DNA of 64,000 nucleotides from Phytophthora colocasiae (Eukaryota > Oomycota > Peronosporomycetes > Peronosporales > Peronosporaceae), in NCBI GenBank assembly GCA_018806915.1, contig JAGKQI010000104.1, positions 496,001-560,000 of the forward strand, written 5' to 3'. Each line of letters opens with the position of its first letter. Positions within the stretch are counted from its first letter, which is position 1. Both the position numbers and the translations under genes were made by a program. This document shows, piece by piece, positions 45,001 through 55,280 of this stretch. The notes beneath the pieces are model-generated. The model ran no database searches and had not been told where the DNA came from. It saw only the letters and a list, made by a program, of their open reading frames with translations.

Positions 45001-45612
45001 TTTCATCCTCATCAAGTTATCGGCGGAACCCATATCTGCTAGCGTACATTCCATTGCTAAACGAACTTTCATATTGGTCTCTCCATCCAATGACTTAGTT
45101 TCAACGTAGCAAATGCCACACGGTGGTTGGTTCGGGATTTCACTTACCGCGAGGACAAGCATATCTGCAGGTACCAGCCCACGATTTATAACTTTGACGA
45201 CATCTCCTACGACAACATCAGCCCACGTAACTTGTTTGAATGTCTTCGTCTCGTTGTCTAAAACCAGTGTCGGGCTAGCATTGGCAATATTGTCGGCTTG
45301 GTGACGCTTGTGGTCTTCGAGAATTGCAAACACAGCGTCCACCGTGATAATGAACAACAGAGGTGGCAACGTCGAAGGGTTACCACTGGTGTTACTGATT
45401 TCAGGGATACACTGCAAAATGCAAATGATGAGGAAGTAGAGATTGGAGAGTTTGCGGAAGCTCTCAAAGAGGAACTTGGGTAGGAAACTCGCGACCGTAT
45501 ACTTCGATGTCACAATGAAGTTGTTGCAGTATCCCGTTTCGGTATTGCGGCGCGCATCGTTCAAGTGAACCACACGGAAATCTCCACCATGCCCCGCCGT
45601 TCCTTCACCCAT
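42007..45612 (-). CDS. P4-type ATPase (phospholipid flippase)
   Basis: A single-exon 1201-aa membrane protein. It would move aminophospholipids from the outer to the cytosolic leaflet of the plasma or Golgi membrane. N-terminal NLYFLIICILQ is the first membrane helix. SLDGETN (DGET actuator motif) lies near residue 175, FSDKTGTLT with the phosphorylated Asp near 398, and GDGANDVSMIQEAHVGVGI in the hinge near 840. About ten membrane segments are visible, and the family motif LFPVAAL-like WLFVPVAALSY occurs in the last helices. Length is normal for the family, which needs a CDC50 partner not in this window. Confidence 0.93.
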   Translation of the reverse strand: MGEGTAGHGGDFRVVHLNDARRNTETGYCNNFIVTSKYTVASFLPKFLFESFRKLSNLYFLIICILQCIPEISNTSGNPSTLPPLLFIITVDAVFAILEDHKRHQADNIANASPTLVLDNETKTFKQVTWADVVVGDVVKVINRGLVPADMLVLAVSEIPNQPPCGICYVETKSLDGETNMKVRLAMECTLADMGSADNLMRMKGVIRCEHPNNAINSFQGVLELEGKDKASIPYESIILRGCIIRNTEWVHGIVFNTGKDTKIMMSNSAPPSKMSSMDRSINQYTIVLLLILVVFSAVGATGAVTWKSSHSSVWYLQLDASDNSAFVDWLIMLFYYLLLMYQFVPISLAVSMSMVKYLQAQFIQWDTNIYHPDTDTPTLVRSMSLNEELGQISYIFSDKTGTLTCNIMEFRKCSIGGVSYGNGTTEIGLAALRRAGKPLPDMTAQSKGPKVPYVNFDGPELFNDMKGNSGSVQQGRIDAFFTHLAVCHTVIPERHENSSEVTLSASSPDEQALVAGAGYFGYEFVNRSPGIAHVKVRGAVQKYEMLDVLEFNSTRKRMSTIIRHPNGRIFLYSKGADVIIYGLLAKDKEHESTSSLLQEITRRHIDQYAEDGLRTLTIAVREIEPSHYTEWATRFHDAQNNLNEIDKRKKDLPNAIDECMNEIECNLELLGATAIEDKLQSGVPDAIANLACAGIKIWVLTGDKEETAINIGFACQLVTNDMKLFIINAKNAPTPEVLESTLRDEIGARGTDVTIYLASPPATRGELRDLALVIDGETLMYALRGSCRPLLAEFSQYCKAVIACRVSPAQKAEMVALIKEYVPGVRTLAIGDGANDVSMIQEAHVGVGISGQEGMQAVNSSDYAIAQFRFLQRLLLVHGRWNYRRMAQLVLYIFYKNILFTAAQYWYTLLCGFSGQKFFLESGTQLYNIALTAIPIVAASILDQDVNDEVAMTFPKLYFTGPRDEDINTRVFSLWVVGAIAESIVITFITMHSLQAAGFAGGSPTMWLEGFIVFTLVVFVANAKLFMFQNSFYFFNYFLYFGSVLMWLVVALVCSHVAFLADLTWELMIEHAFGLTSFWLIWLFVPVAALSYTHLLNGVRSTFFPEYWQLAKEVIKFNLDRKLLQWNDNSNASVAVPARLPHTIRVAKKSGSVIPTDGRQQQHRTTMQKAYHGFAFSKDGYAGATETRLLMSRSSITSVT

Positions 45613-46012
45613 GGGTCACAGTCAGACACAAGCAAGAAGGTAAGAGAAGGTGCCTAGTGGGGCAACGTGCAGCGAGAAGACTTGAATGCCGCACACTAAC
45701 TGCTTGAAATAGGCCAGGGAAAAGCATGCTGAGATGAGGAGGAGGGAGTTTCACCTTCCTCGGCGTTGAGCAGCTCATGATTTGCCCACAAAAGTCGGAT
45801 GAAGAAACTATTTTTTGCTAAGAACTGTGATGGCATTTAGACACGGCGGGATGGCTTTGACCTAAAGCGACAGGGCACAACAAGTTGCAGTCAACTTCAA
45901 AGGCAACTTTGCCTTTCACTGCACTTCAACTACAATCAGAGTGATGGTCGTTTATGTGGAATATCGTACCCTTGCCTCTCACTTTTGAATTTACCGGATC
46001 GAGCGCAAGTCG
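45613..46012. promoter_or_regulatory. Divergent promoter of flippase and E2F/DP-like genes
   Basis: About 400 bp between start codons of divergently transcribed genes. No clear TATA box or E2F-type TTTSSCGC site is visible to the eye. The half near 45890-45950 is rich in CTTTGCC/CACTTCAACT-like repeats. Confidence 0.4.
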
Positions 46013-47764
46013 ATGAAGGCCCAGCGCGCACACCGACGCAAGTTGCGCTTTTCGTCAACCAAAGCTGTTGCCTCACAGGTGAGCGTCAAGCAAGCTCCCC
46101 AGCGGCCTATCAAGAGACGCAAACGCCAACAGCGTGTCAACTCTGTACCAGACGGCAAGGCACGACCAGTAAACAGTCTTCCAGCAGCCATTTCGAGCGG
46201 CATACAAGAAAAATTCGCTGCAGCAAAGAGTCTGGGGGAAATGTAAGTTTCAACAAGAGCTGGGTGGGTCCCATCGTCGGACAACTAATGTAGAGCTCTT
46301 TTTTTTCTATTTGTCAGAACGCTCACAGTGTTGCAGCTCTTCAAAGAGCACGAGAATCTTCAGCGATCTGCGTCTGGCACCGTGTTCCCGATCCTTGTCC
46401 CAACGAGTGATGTTTACAAGATGAAGGGTAGGGCTTGCATTCACGAGTTAGTAGACAATTTCTGTCCTGATCGTCCTGGCTCGTTGCGTAGTGCCGAGAA
46501 AAAGGAGGATCTACGACGTGTTGCACGTGCTGGAAGGTATATTGTTTGCACAAATTGATGGAGGGCGATTATGGTAACATTGGCGACTACAGGCATTGGA
46601 GTGATTACACGTACCCGATACAATGAGTCACGAAACGCCAAGGAAGGGTTCTTTCGGTACTATGGCAAGGCTGCGGTGGTGCAGCATCTGGAAGGGATGA
46701 AAACAACAGCGACACAAGTGGTAGCAAACTTTCGGCAATCTCACCGCTCCATGAGAAGCGGCATTGTGGAAGAAGATAGAGCCCTCGTGAAAATGTTTGA
46801 GGACCAGGCAGCAATTGAGAAATGGCCGCGCTTGGTGATGATAACAGTCATCTTCTTGGGCTTGATGTTTCAACAAGATCATGGTGGAGTAGGATTGTCT
46901 ACTATTAGCGACCGTCTTTTTGAAGCAAGGAAATCTATCGCAGTGGGGCCGATTCCAACGACGGAGGCGACGTCTAGTGACGTGCAGCGTCGTATCTACG
47001 ACGTAGTGTCTGTGCTGGGGAGCTGCAACATGATAGATACATCACTCGTGAATTCTCCCAACTCTGTTGACAAATGCCTTCGAAAGCACGTCCGCTTCAA
47101 CTACGACATTTTCGTGAATCCACGGTTGCTGTTTGCTACCCCTGCTTCTGTGGTGAACGGGGACGACACTACGAGCAGTGAGCCGCTGTTTGACGAGATG
47201 GTGATACGTTTGCGCGGTTTAAAGAGCCCCCAGTCTGGATCTCCAGACCATCAGTTGATTTCTCCGCTGTTGGCGTACTGGAAGAATCTACACGCTGCAA
47301 CTGGTTTAATGACCTCGCCTACATTTTCACCCGAAATTGCTCCCGTACCCGATACGACAAGCTGGGTACTACGCACTAACGAAGAAATGCGAAGACCAGC
47401 AGTAACATGCCAGCCAAGCTCACTTATGACGCCAAGTGACGTACCTCGCGCGCACAAGTTTTTCTCGCCATTTGGATTGGCGTCGACAGCGAAGAGTGAG
47501 TGGTACGATGAGTCGCTGAAGCACCTTGGGCTGTATGATGCTCTACCTGCCGAAGACAAAATCGACTGGGAACTAAACAAACTGTTCAAGGACAATACTC
47601 GAGAAATGTGGGGATACCAGGTTCCAGCCATGGCTGCATTTACAGCTAACGCTCCAGGCCATCAAGTACTGTCTGACAAAGCGAGTACGAAGGTGCCAGA
47701 TCTTGAATGTCACGAAGTACTAGGCGACAACATGGCAGAGAATTCTACAGACTTCTTTTGCTGA
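46013..47764 (+). CDS. E2F/DP-like winged-helix protein
   Basis: Exons 46013-46242, 46318 to about 46526, and 46593-47764 give about 536 aa. The first intron (75 nt, AAT/GTAAGT) is clear. The second donor is uncertain: the best-looking GTATAT at 46537 gives a wrong phase, while GTGCTG at 46527 keeps frame. The N-terminus is Arg/Lys-rich (nuclear). DVQRRIYDVVSVLGSCNMID near residue 290 matches the RRIYDxxxVL DNA-recognition helix of E2F/DP factors, but no clear dimerisation or transactivation region follows. The C-terminal 250 residues are unrecognised. A cell-cycle transcription role is inferred from the helix alone. Confidence 0.6.
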
Positions 47765-47877
47765 TCGGGAGGCTCGAAAGCAGCAAGACAAGTTTACATG
47801 ATTTAGGGATTGCTTCTTCAAAGTACGTAACTTCGCTTTCTACAACTTGTTTCATTCCCTGGTAATATTTTGAGGCG

Positions 47878-49505
47878 TTAAATCCATAACCCGCTGCTGC
47901 TCAACGGAATATCTGTGACACCAGAGCAGCTTAGGAACCCACTCGACACACTATCGCCGTCATCATCTTCCCAGTCGTCCTCTTCCCAGCCTTCATCGTC
48001 ATCCTCTTTACTGCTGCTGTCTTCTTCTTCCTCAGTTTCAAGACCACTAGCCCTCCGCACTATTTTCACTGCCTCCTTTTCTGCAGCATGCGACTCAAGA
48101 ATCAACGACTCAGCACGGTTGCGTGCAAGCGCGGCAGCTAGCTGACTAGCGACAAACTCGGGCACAGGATTTGCCTCCAAGCCCAGTGTCTCCAGGTGAA
48201 TATTGACGTCTAAAGCTTCCAGTAGTACCTGTGCTCCGACCTTCGTGATCCGATTGTGAGCAAGATCCAAATACTTGATCGTACAGTTGCAGCGAATAGC
48301 CCGGGCAAGAGCCTCAGCACCACGATCCGTTATCAAGTTGCTCCTCACGTACAAATACTTTAGTGAGTCGTGTCCGTACAGTGCTTGTGCCAAGGCCTCA
48401 GCTCCTCGATCACCGATATTGTTGCCGTATAGATCCAGGTACTCCAGAGTCGTGTTGTTGCACAGCATTTTCGAGAGAGCAATCGCGCCATCGTCTCCGA
48501 TGGCGTGGTCTCGAATAAAGAGGTTCCGAACTGTGTGGTTAGTCGATAGAGAACGAGCCACGAGAGCACACCCTTCAGCTCCCAGTCGCTTGTTGCGTTG
48601 CGCGAGAGTCGAGAAATCGAGTTCACTCACGTCTCCGTCGTTCAGATGGATGCGTTGCAGCATCGCACCCAGCGTCGGACCTAATGCATTGCAGCTTGTG
48701 AGTCAACACAACACACGATTCAGAAAGACAAAAAGGCCTGCAACTGACCTTGAACTTGCGAGTTGTCTTTTGGTAGTGGCATGTTCGGGTGTTTGTTGTG
48801 ACGGGATAACGGTGGCTTGCCAGCGTCAACTGCCTTGGATCGGGAAGGTGGCACGGAGATGGCGGATCTCGACGAAGAAGTTCCAGTTGTGCTCGTAGAC
48901 GTCGGAGCTTGCTGCGACTCGAGCTTTGCAAAATCGTCAGTGGTGGCAGGCTCGCTGCACTCTGGTTCATCGACTGCAGCAACAGCGTCACCAATGGCCG
49001 CTTGATTCACTTCTTGATGGTATTCCCCATCTGTCACTTTGCCGTCGCCAAAGCCTCGCGTCTCGGTTTCCTGGTTACACCTTGCGCGTTGCACCGCCGA
49101 TGACGATCCACAATCAAGTTCAGCACCTCGCTTGCCGGAAACACGAACAATCTCTTTGGTGTTGGCCTCCATTTCCGGGTCAGGCTCTAGATTTTGAATC
49201 GGTGGTGCGACTTTGATGAAACTTATTCCAGTGGCAGGAGTGGCATTTTCAATCACCGCAGCTTGACTAGTCTTAGCCTGCGCAACGGACTTGGATCGAA
49301 ATATCAAGCGTCTGCGTTCTCCTCGGTCTCCGCCAAGCAATTGCCGCCAGTAGCGCTATGGGCGTCAATAACCGATCAACGGTAACAACAAGAATATTAA
49401 AAATTCCAATGCAGGCATGAATGCTGTGAGTGACAACATCGCAAGACAAACCTCTAGGTGGCGCTTTGCACGACGGAGATTGATGTCGGGCATCAGTAAT
49501 GCCAT
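47878..49505 (-). CDS. Leucine-rich-repeat protein with acidic tail
   Basis: Exons 49505-49452, 49355-48749 and 48680-47878 (introns 96 and 68 nt) give 487 aa. The last join (CAAG/GTCAGT donor, TTAG acceptor) is firm; the first exon (MALLMPDINLRRAKRHLE) is proposed because phases fit. Residues about 20-225 are disordered and Ser/Thr/Glu-rich. Residues 240-420 contain at least five RNI-type repeats such as LEYLDLYGNNIGDRGAEALA. The C-terminus is very acidic (EEEEDSSSKEDDDEGWEEDDWEDDDGD in part). RNI/LRR proteins of this kind serve as protein-binding scaffolds. The partner is unknown. It is convergent with the E2F/DP-like gene (113 bp apart). Confidence 0.7.
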
Positions 49506-49911
49506 CTACGCCGACTTATCGGCAGTGCCGCGAGCTCTCGCTCTCCCTGACACCTCCGCTTCGAAAAACGCGAGCCCTATTGCAAGGCAAAGCTCTGATG
49601 GAGATGATGCTGGAAGCCACACAAAACTTGTCCCCCGTGACTCACAGCGAAGCAAAGGCATCCATCTGCTGATGGACTGATGTGATACAGCTCCATGTTC
49701 TCTCCCGCGCTTTCCCAACAAGTAACAGCGATGTCAAGACCGAAAATAATGTAAACTACGAAGTACTCAACGTTTTCACATGTTTGCAAGAGAAATTTGA
49801 TCTTGTCTTTCGCTACAGATATACGCCGTGCGGCGTTTACTTAAAAACTGTTGACTCGCTGCGGTCTCAGCTAGGAATGCAGCTAGGGTCGGAGCACCGC
49901 TGCACACCACT
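49506..49911. other. Spacer between myosin 3' end and LRR gene 5' end
   Basis: About 400 bp holding the promoter of the LRR gene and the 3' flank of the myosin gene. A minus-strand open frame (49506-49721) exists but has no start context or recognisable motif; I regard it as leader or chance sequence. Confidence 0.4.
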
Positions 49912-52900
49912 TCACCTTTTGCGGCTCTTGTTGATCTCCAGGATGATGGCCTGCAGTTCGATGCACTGCTCTCGCATCAGTTCCAGATCGTACTTCAGGT
50001 TACGATTCTCAATCTTGAGCATCGAGTTCTCATCCTCCAGAGAGATACCGCTCGAGCTCGAAGTGCTGCCACTTCCACTGCGGGTCTTCATGAAGCTCTT
50101 GGCGCGCTGCGAAAGCTCGTTCAGACGCTTCACGCTGCCGCGGCGACCTGAGTGAGCCACCTTGAACGACTCCATCCGGTCTGCGATCGATCTGCCACGT
50201 CCAGCACGCACCGAAGCAGGATCGTCGCCGAAACCCTCATCAGCATCCGAGTCATCGAGATCGTCTACCTCGTCCACCCACTGGCCGCCGTTATTGTACT
50301 CCTCCTCCGAATTGTACTCGGGCTCAACCGGAACAGCCTTGTATCTCCTCCAGCCACGCTGAATCTTGATGATCGCACGACGCTGGAAGTGATACTCCTT
50401 GTAGTCCAGCGACATACGCGCGTACGACTGCAAGACAATGGCAGCACTGATCTTGTTGCGCAGACGACGGCGCTCCAAGAAACCCAGCACGATTCGCTGA
50501 ATAGTGCGCGCCTCGTAGTACATGAAGTCCGACTTCATGGCTTCCAGCTCCTCCATGACACCATTCTTGAAGTAGATCAGCGTCTTACCCATCTGGTACT
50601 CCAGAGGAGACTTACGGCCGATCGATGTCATGAAAACACTGCAAGTGCGGCGGACATCCTTGCTGTGCATGGACGGCGGGAACATGATGGCATAGCGCGT
50701 AGCTAGCTCCTTCGGGGTCAGACGACTCGGGTAACCAGAACGTGTGATACGAATGGCTTCGATCACACCAGCCGATCGCAACTGCTCCACGATCATGCGC
50801 TTGTTGAACTCCGTCGGGCTCTTGTTCGAGTTCGGCTTGATGCAGCGCACATAGTGCGTGTTGGTAGTTCTGATGTTGTCCATCAATTGTGCCAGCGATG
50901 TCTTGAACTGAGAGCCGAGGCTCTTCGGTGCCTTCTTACCACGGCCACTGCCACCTTCTGTCACACCCTCACTGTCTACGAAAAGCTCCGGAAGCAGTGA
51001 AAGACTACTGAGCTGAATCAAGTCCAGAAGGTCCTTCTGCAGCGTGTCACGGTGCTTCTCCATGAAACCCACCGTCTCGTACGTGACGGAACCGGCGTAG
51101 TGATTGACGATAAACTGGGTGCGCTTGACTTTGGGAAAGTCAATGCTTTCATTAACCGCACCGTCCTTCTTAGTCTGGTGGTTCGTGCGGATCTTGTTCA
51201 CCAGAGCCTCCTCGGTGTCACGCGGCTGTCGCAGGTGATCATTCATCAAGGCAATGATACCCATCTTGCCTTCAATTACCTCCACGATACCCTGGTTGTC
51301 CTGGTACTGAATGTGATCCCACTGCAGACCTTCGCGGATGTACTCGTCCTCAACAGTCTTGAACACGTCGGTAGTGAACTTCTGCTGCAACTTCTCATTG
51401 GCGTAGTTGATGCAGAACTGCTCGAAGCCGTTGTGGACGAAGTCCTCAAACCCGAAGATATCGAGCACACCAATCTGGCCCTTGATACGGCTCTCGTCCG
51501 TACTGATAGCCTCGTTGATTCTCACCACCATCCAATCAAACATCTTAGAGTAAATAGTCTTTGCCAACGCATCACGGTTTTCGGATGCTTCGACAGGAGC
51601 AAGTGGCACCGTCACACTGTCGTTGCGAGTAATCACTGTGCGGTTGCACAGAGCTTCCTCAATTCTCGTTGTGGGCAGACCAAACATCTTCGCAGCCTGT
51701 GAAAGAGCCGAGCCGCTCGAAATACGGGATCCGTTTTCACCGCTCTTGTCGAACATGACCTCACCAAGCAAGAGAACACCAGCCAGAATCTTGAAGAGTG
51801 TCTTTTGCGCGTTGCTATCGAGACCAATGATAGACAGTGATTTCTGTGTGCTAGCAAACCACTTGGCGTCATCTAGACCAGGGATCTGCATCTCCGCAAG
51901 AGAACCAGTATACTGGTACTGGCAATCAGGGTCAAGACCAAATTCCTTCCGCTCATGACTGGGTAGACCAGCCAGAAGCTGATAGAAAATGTGGTAATTG
52001 CGTTCGCCTTCAGCAATCGACACCACACGCGATTTTTCGAGCAAGTACGTTTCACACTTGGCGCCAATCAATTTTCCACGACCGTCGAACTGCAGCTGCG
52101 TGAACTTACCGAAACGCGAACTATTGTCGTTACGTGTCGTCTTGGCATTACCGAAAGATTCGAGAAGCGGGTTCACATCAATGACCTTAGCGATAGTCTT
52201 GTCCTTGCGGCCACCAGCCACACTGGCCAAGTGGTTCATCACAATTTTGGTCGTTTCTGTCTTACCAGCACCTGACTCGCCACTCACGAGAATACTTTGG
52301 TTCATCTCGTTGGTCTTCATGTGCTTGTAGGCAGCCGTTGAAGTCGAGTAAACGTGAGGAGGTAGCGAATCGCGCGGCTTCTTAAGGTACTTCTCGTGTA
52401 GGTGGTCTCCGTACAGGTTGTCGATCCACTTGTACGGGTTGACTGCAATCACAATGTCATTCGTATACGTGTACGGCTTTGAGGCATTGAAACGCTGCTT
52501 TAAGTTGAACAGAATTGACGGCTCGTTCAGGTATCGAAGCAGACGCATGTCCTCAACTCCCTCGGGATTATCGTGAAGAATCGCAACAGGTAACGATTCC
52601 ACCTCAGTAGCCGTCGGTCCAGCAACAGCACGAATAACTTCTGGGTTCTTGAGATCAACAACGCGTTGCTCCGAGTCACCCGAGTCCAGGAAAGCCGTAA
52701 TAGTAACCTCTTTTCGGCGGTCATTGTAATCCACAATCTCGGATAGGAGCCACACTTCTTCCTTGTCTGGGATGTAGCATTGAACTCCCGGTACAATCAG
52801 GTTCTGTTTGTTGCTTGCACCTGCAGCCTGCTGTCGGAGCTGTTCCTCCTTGATTTCGAGTTGTTCGTTCATGAAAGCTTTTCGCTTCTTTTCCAAGCTG

Positions 52901-54411
52901 AAGTTGCTGCGACGGCGCTTTGGTGGCACCCAGTACGTCTGACGCTTGCGGATGTAGTTGCCACGGCCAGTCGAACGCTCAATCATGTGACGCGGCTTAA
53001 ACGGCATCGGTGCAGCGGGTGCTGCATTGAACGCTGGTTTCGGAGCTGATCTACCGCCACCAGCTGGAGAGTTTTTTGCTGGGTTAAACGAACCGAAGCT
53101 CGGCTTCGGTGGGGCAGCGGAAGGCGTCGTCGCAATAGACGAGATTGAGTTCGTCGTAGCGAGGAAAGCAGCCAGCTTGCTCTGGGACCGAGGTTTCGTC
53201 GATGATGCAGGGGATGCGGACGGCTGTTGCTTCATGAAGTTATTCAGCTTGTTTCCCCCTCCTGTGTTAACAGTCGGCTTTGACGCAGGAATGTCTGGCT
53301 TTGGGCTACTGTTGCCCTGAGTGAACACTGCCTTGCGCTGAGCAAACTGGTCACTTGACGTACCACGACCCCGGACAGGTGCAGACTTGGGCGGGGATGG
53401 CGGTTTAGAATCCACAGTGGGAGAGACCGACGACTTAAAAGCAGAGAGGTTCGAGCCACCAGACCCTTGGTACGGGCCTGCACCATGTGACGTCTCGACA
53501 GCTGGCGGATTGGTTTTCATGAAAGCCGCGAACTTATTGCGAGCATCCCCGCCCGTCGGCACCGACTTGGGGGGTTGCTTGGGCGACGGAGGTCTCCTGA
53601 CAGTAGGCTGCGTCTTAGGCGCAGGCTTGGGTGCCGGTGGTTTTCTCACTGAGTTGGTCTTCTTGGGCGGACCAGATGGACGTTCTACATGCGTCAACGG
53701 AGATTCGTGCGAAGCCGGCACTTGACTCAAGAAGGCGTTGAGACGATTCGAATTGGCACCTCCACTGTTGCTCCTCGTGTCCTTTTGCGGGGGTGGTTCC
53801 AACGGCGATGGTGGAGCGCCTGGTGGCGACATCATTCCCCCTTCTACCTGTGGAGACATTGGAGGGGGCGTAGATGGTGGCGTTCCCTGTGGAGACTTGT
53901 CCACCACCTTCTTGTTCGACTTTTTCTTCCTCGATAAAAATCCACCCTTCATGAAACTTGTAAGCTTGTTGTTGCTGTTTGTCTTTTTAACGGGGGATGG
54001 TCCCTGAGAGCTGCCAGTGGACGTCATCGACTCTGCATCCGACACGGGGTCCTCCTCGTATTCACCAGTGTAGCCAATAGTACCAAACCTGTCGAAGAGG
54101 ATGGAGAGCGTCTCCAGTACTGTCGTAAAGTCGGCCCCTGCGTCCAGCAGATCATCGGGCTGGAAAATCTCGCCCTCGTTCAGTCCCTGCTTCTTGCACC
54201 ACTCGAGGAACAGGCGGATATTGGCCTTCGAGTGGAAAACTGTGTTGAGCTTGTTCACCTTGAGATTGGCCTTCGGGTCCACGCCGTTCGCCAGAAGACA
54301 GAGCAACTGGCCATCGCGTAGCATGACCGACAGGTGCTCGCCATGATCGTTGGCTGAGGCCGTGACGCTGCAGATCCACTCCTGTAGCTCCTCCGTGCGA
54401 CGGACCGTCAT
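49912..54411 (-). CDS. Myosin with N-terminal calponin-homology domain
   Basis: A single-exon 1499-aa actin motor. Residues about 5-110 form a CH domain (LQEWICSV, DGQLLCLLAN, ANIRLFLEWCKK, DLL). Residues about 120-500 are Pro/Ser/Lys-rich with many PPxxP-like SH3-binding sites. An N-terminal SH3-like subdomain (CYIPDKEEVWLLSEIVDY) precedes the motor, which has the P-loop GESGAGKTETTK (near 709), switch I NDNSSRFGKF and switch II DIFGFED. About three IQ-like motifs follow (IQRIVLGFLERRR, IVLQSYARM, IIKIQRGWRRY), then a short acidic region and a coiled coil at the C-terminus (IENRNLKYDLELMREQ). A CH domain on a myosin heavy chain is unusual and suggests a stramenopile-specific class. It probably links actin filaments or binds microtubules (inference). 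Confidence 0.9.
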   Translation of the reverse strand: MTVRRTEELQEWICSVTASANDHGEHLSVMLRDGQLLCLLANGVDPKANLKVNKLNTVFHSKANIRLFLEWCKKQGLNEGEIFQPDDLLDAGADFTTVLETLSILFDRFGTIGYTGEYEEDPVSDAESMTSTGSSQGPSPVKKTNSNNKLTSFMKGGFLSRKKKSNKKVVDKSPQGTPPSTPPPMSPQVEGGMMSPPGAPPSPLEPPPQKDTRSNSGGANSNRLNAFLSQVPASHESPLTHVERPSGPPKKTNSVRKPPAPKPAPKTQPTVRRPPSPKQPPKSVPTGGDARNKFAAFMKTNPPAVETSHGAGPYQGSGGSNLSAFKSSVSPTVDSKPPSPPKSAPVRGRGTSSDQFAQRKAVFTQGNSSPKPDIPASKPTVNTGGGNKLNNFMKQQPSASPASSTKPRSQSKLAAFLATTNSISSIATTPSAAPPKPSFGSFNPAKNSPAGGGRSAPKPAFNAAPAAPMPFKPRHMIERSTGRGNYIRKRQTYWVPPKRRRSNFSLEKKRKAFMNEQLEIKEEQLRQQAAGASNKQNLIVPGVQCYIPDKEEVWLLSEIVDYNDRRKEVTITAFLDSGDSEQRVVDLKNPEVIRAVAGPTATEVESLPVAILHDNPEGVEDMRLLRYLNEPSILFNLKQRFNASKPYTYTNDIVIAVNPYKWIDNLYGDHLHEKYLKKPRDSLPPHVYSTSTAAYKHMKTNEMNQSILVSGESGAGKTETTKIVMNHLASVAGGRKDKTIAKVIDVNPLLESFGNAKTTRNDNSSRFGKFTQLQFDGRGKLIGAKCETYLLEKSRVVSIAEGERNYHIFYQLLAGLPSHERKEFGLDPDCQYQYTGSLAEMQIPGLDDAKWFASTQKSLSIIGLDSNAQKTLFKILAGVLLLGEVMFDKSGENGSRISSGSALSQAAKMFGLPTTRIEEALCNRTVITRNDSVTVPLAPVEASENRDALAKTIYSKMFDWMVVRINEAISTDESRIKGQIGVLDIFGFEDFVHNGFEQFCINYANEKLQQKFTTDVFKTVEDEYIREGLQWDHIQYQDNQGIVEVIEGKMGIIALMNDHLRQPRDTEEALVNKIRTNHQTKKDGAVNESIDFPKVKRTQFIVNHYAGSVTYETVGFMEKHRDTLQKDLLDLIQLSSLSLLPELFVDSEGVTEGGSGRGKKAPKSLGSQFKTSLAQLMDNIRTTNTHYVRCIKPNSNKSPTEFNKRMIVEQLRSAGVIEAIRITRSGYPSRLTPKELATRYAIMFPPSMHSKDVRRTCSVFMTSIGRKSPLEYQMGKTLIYFKNGVMEELEAMKSDFMYYEARTIQRIVLGFLERRRLRNKISAAIVLQSYARMSLDYKEYHFQRRAIIKIQRGWRRYKAVPVEPEYNSEEEYNNGGQWVDEVDDLDDSDADEGFGDDPASVRAGRGRSIADRMESFKVAHSGRRGSVKRLNELSQRAKSFMKTRSGSGSTSSSSGISLEDENSMLKIENRNLKYDLELMREQCIELQAIILEINKSRKR

Positions 54412-55148
54412 GCTGAAGAAGGATTCCGAGAGACCACCACTCCCGAGCGTGTCCGTACGAGCTGATCGATGTCCCTGTGTCTAACTAGCTACAAGTCCGG
54501 ATAGACGGGATAAGACGAAGAGGAAGGGGGCTGAAGCCTCGACACCTGACACCGGTGTTTGCCTCTCGTAGTAGCGCGCGAGTTTGCGATAGAGCGGCTT
54601 CCGGGCAAAGCGCGAACTCCCTCTCGACACGCGACGAAGCACACAGGAGATTTTCCGCACTGCTTTCTCCAACGCCGCTGCACACGACCAGACGCTGCTG
54701 CTGATACTGGACCGTTGACAAAAGGCTAACTGACTCCAACGGCTGCCAATCGAAAGTGATGGTCAAGTGCAATTTGCACGCCAAAAAAGACTTCAAGTGA
54801 CTATGGGAGTGCCTAACCCAGGCGTCTCTACTGTATCTAGCATACAAAAAACAAGATGTCGAGAGCAAGCACAGATGGTGGGAAAGACGTCTGAGACCGA
54901 CGATAAGGCGACACACGTGCAATTTTGCCTTTGAATGGTTCTTCACCAACATGGCACATTTGCGTCGCAATGGAAGATAAACACCCGTTGCATCTAAATC
55001 CAGCTTCAGAACAATGCTGTTTCGTTAGAAGTGTACATATCGAATGGGCTCTTCAAGTCGCTGCTGCATGGGAAGTGAGGACTCTTCTAAACTTTTATTT
55101 TAAAAATGTTTAGTGCATGGTATCTAGTGTTCGCACTAACGCTAACTG
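54412..55148. other. Upstream region of myosin gene
   Basis: About 740 bp right of the myosin ATG. It should contain the myosin 5' leader and promoter. A minus-strand open frame (54485-54970) has no recognisable motif and an unusual Cys/His/Arg composition, so I leave it out. No repeat or RNA gene is seen before the transposon island starts. Confidence 0.4.
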
Positions 55149-55177
55149 TAGAGTTGGCGACCCTGTATATAAACAGT

Positions 55178-55220
55178 TAGTTAGTGTGTAGTAAAATTTA
55201 CTAACATGTTGGTGGAGTTA
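55178..55220 (+). repeat. Direct repeat, left copy
   Basis: GTTAGTGTGTAGTAAAATTT and the following CATGTTGGTGGAGT recur with about eight differences at 56266-56308, on the same strand. Their direct orientation flanking the hAT coding part could reflect two solo ends or a duplicated promoter segment. Confidence 0.6.
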
Positions 55221-55280
55221 GACGCTCACCCTTCGCTTACTGATCCTGAGCCTACAGTTCTGTTGAATGTTGAATGTTGA

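Noticed and set aside
54485..54970. 161-aa minus-strand frame upstream of myosin
   Set aside because: No motif, odd composition, and position in the expected 5' leader; treated as chance.
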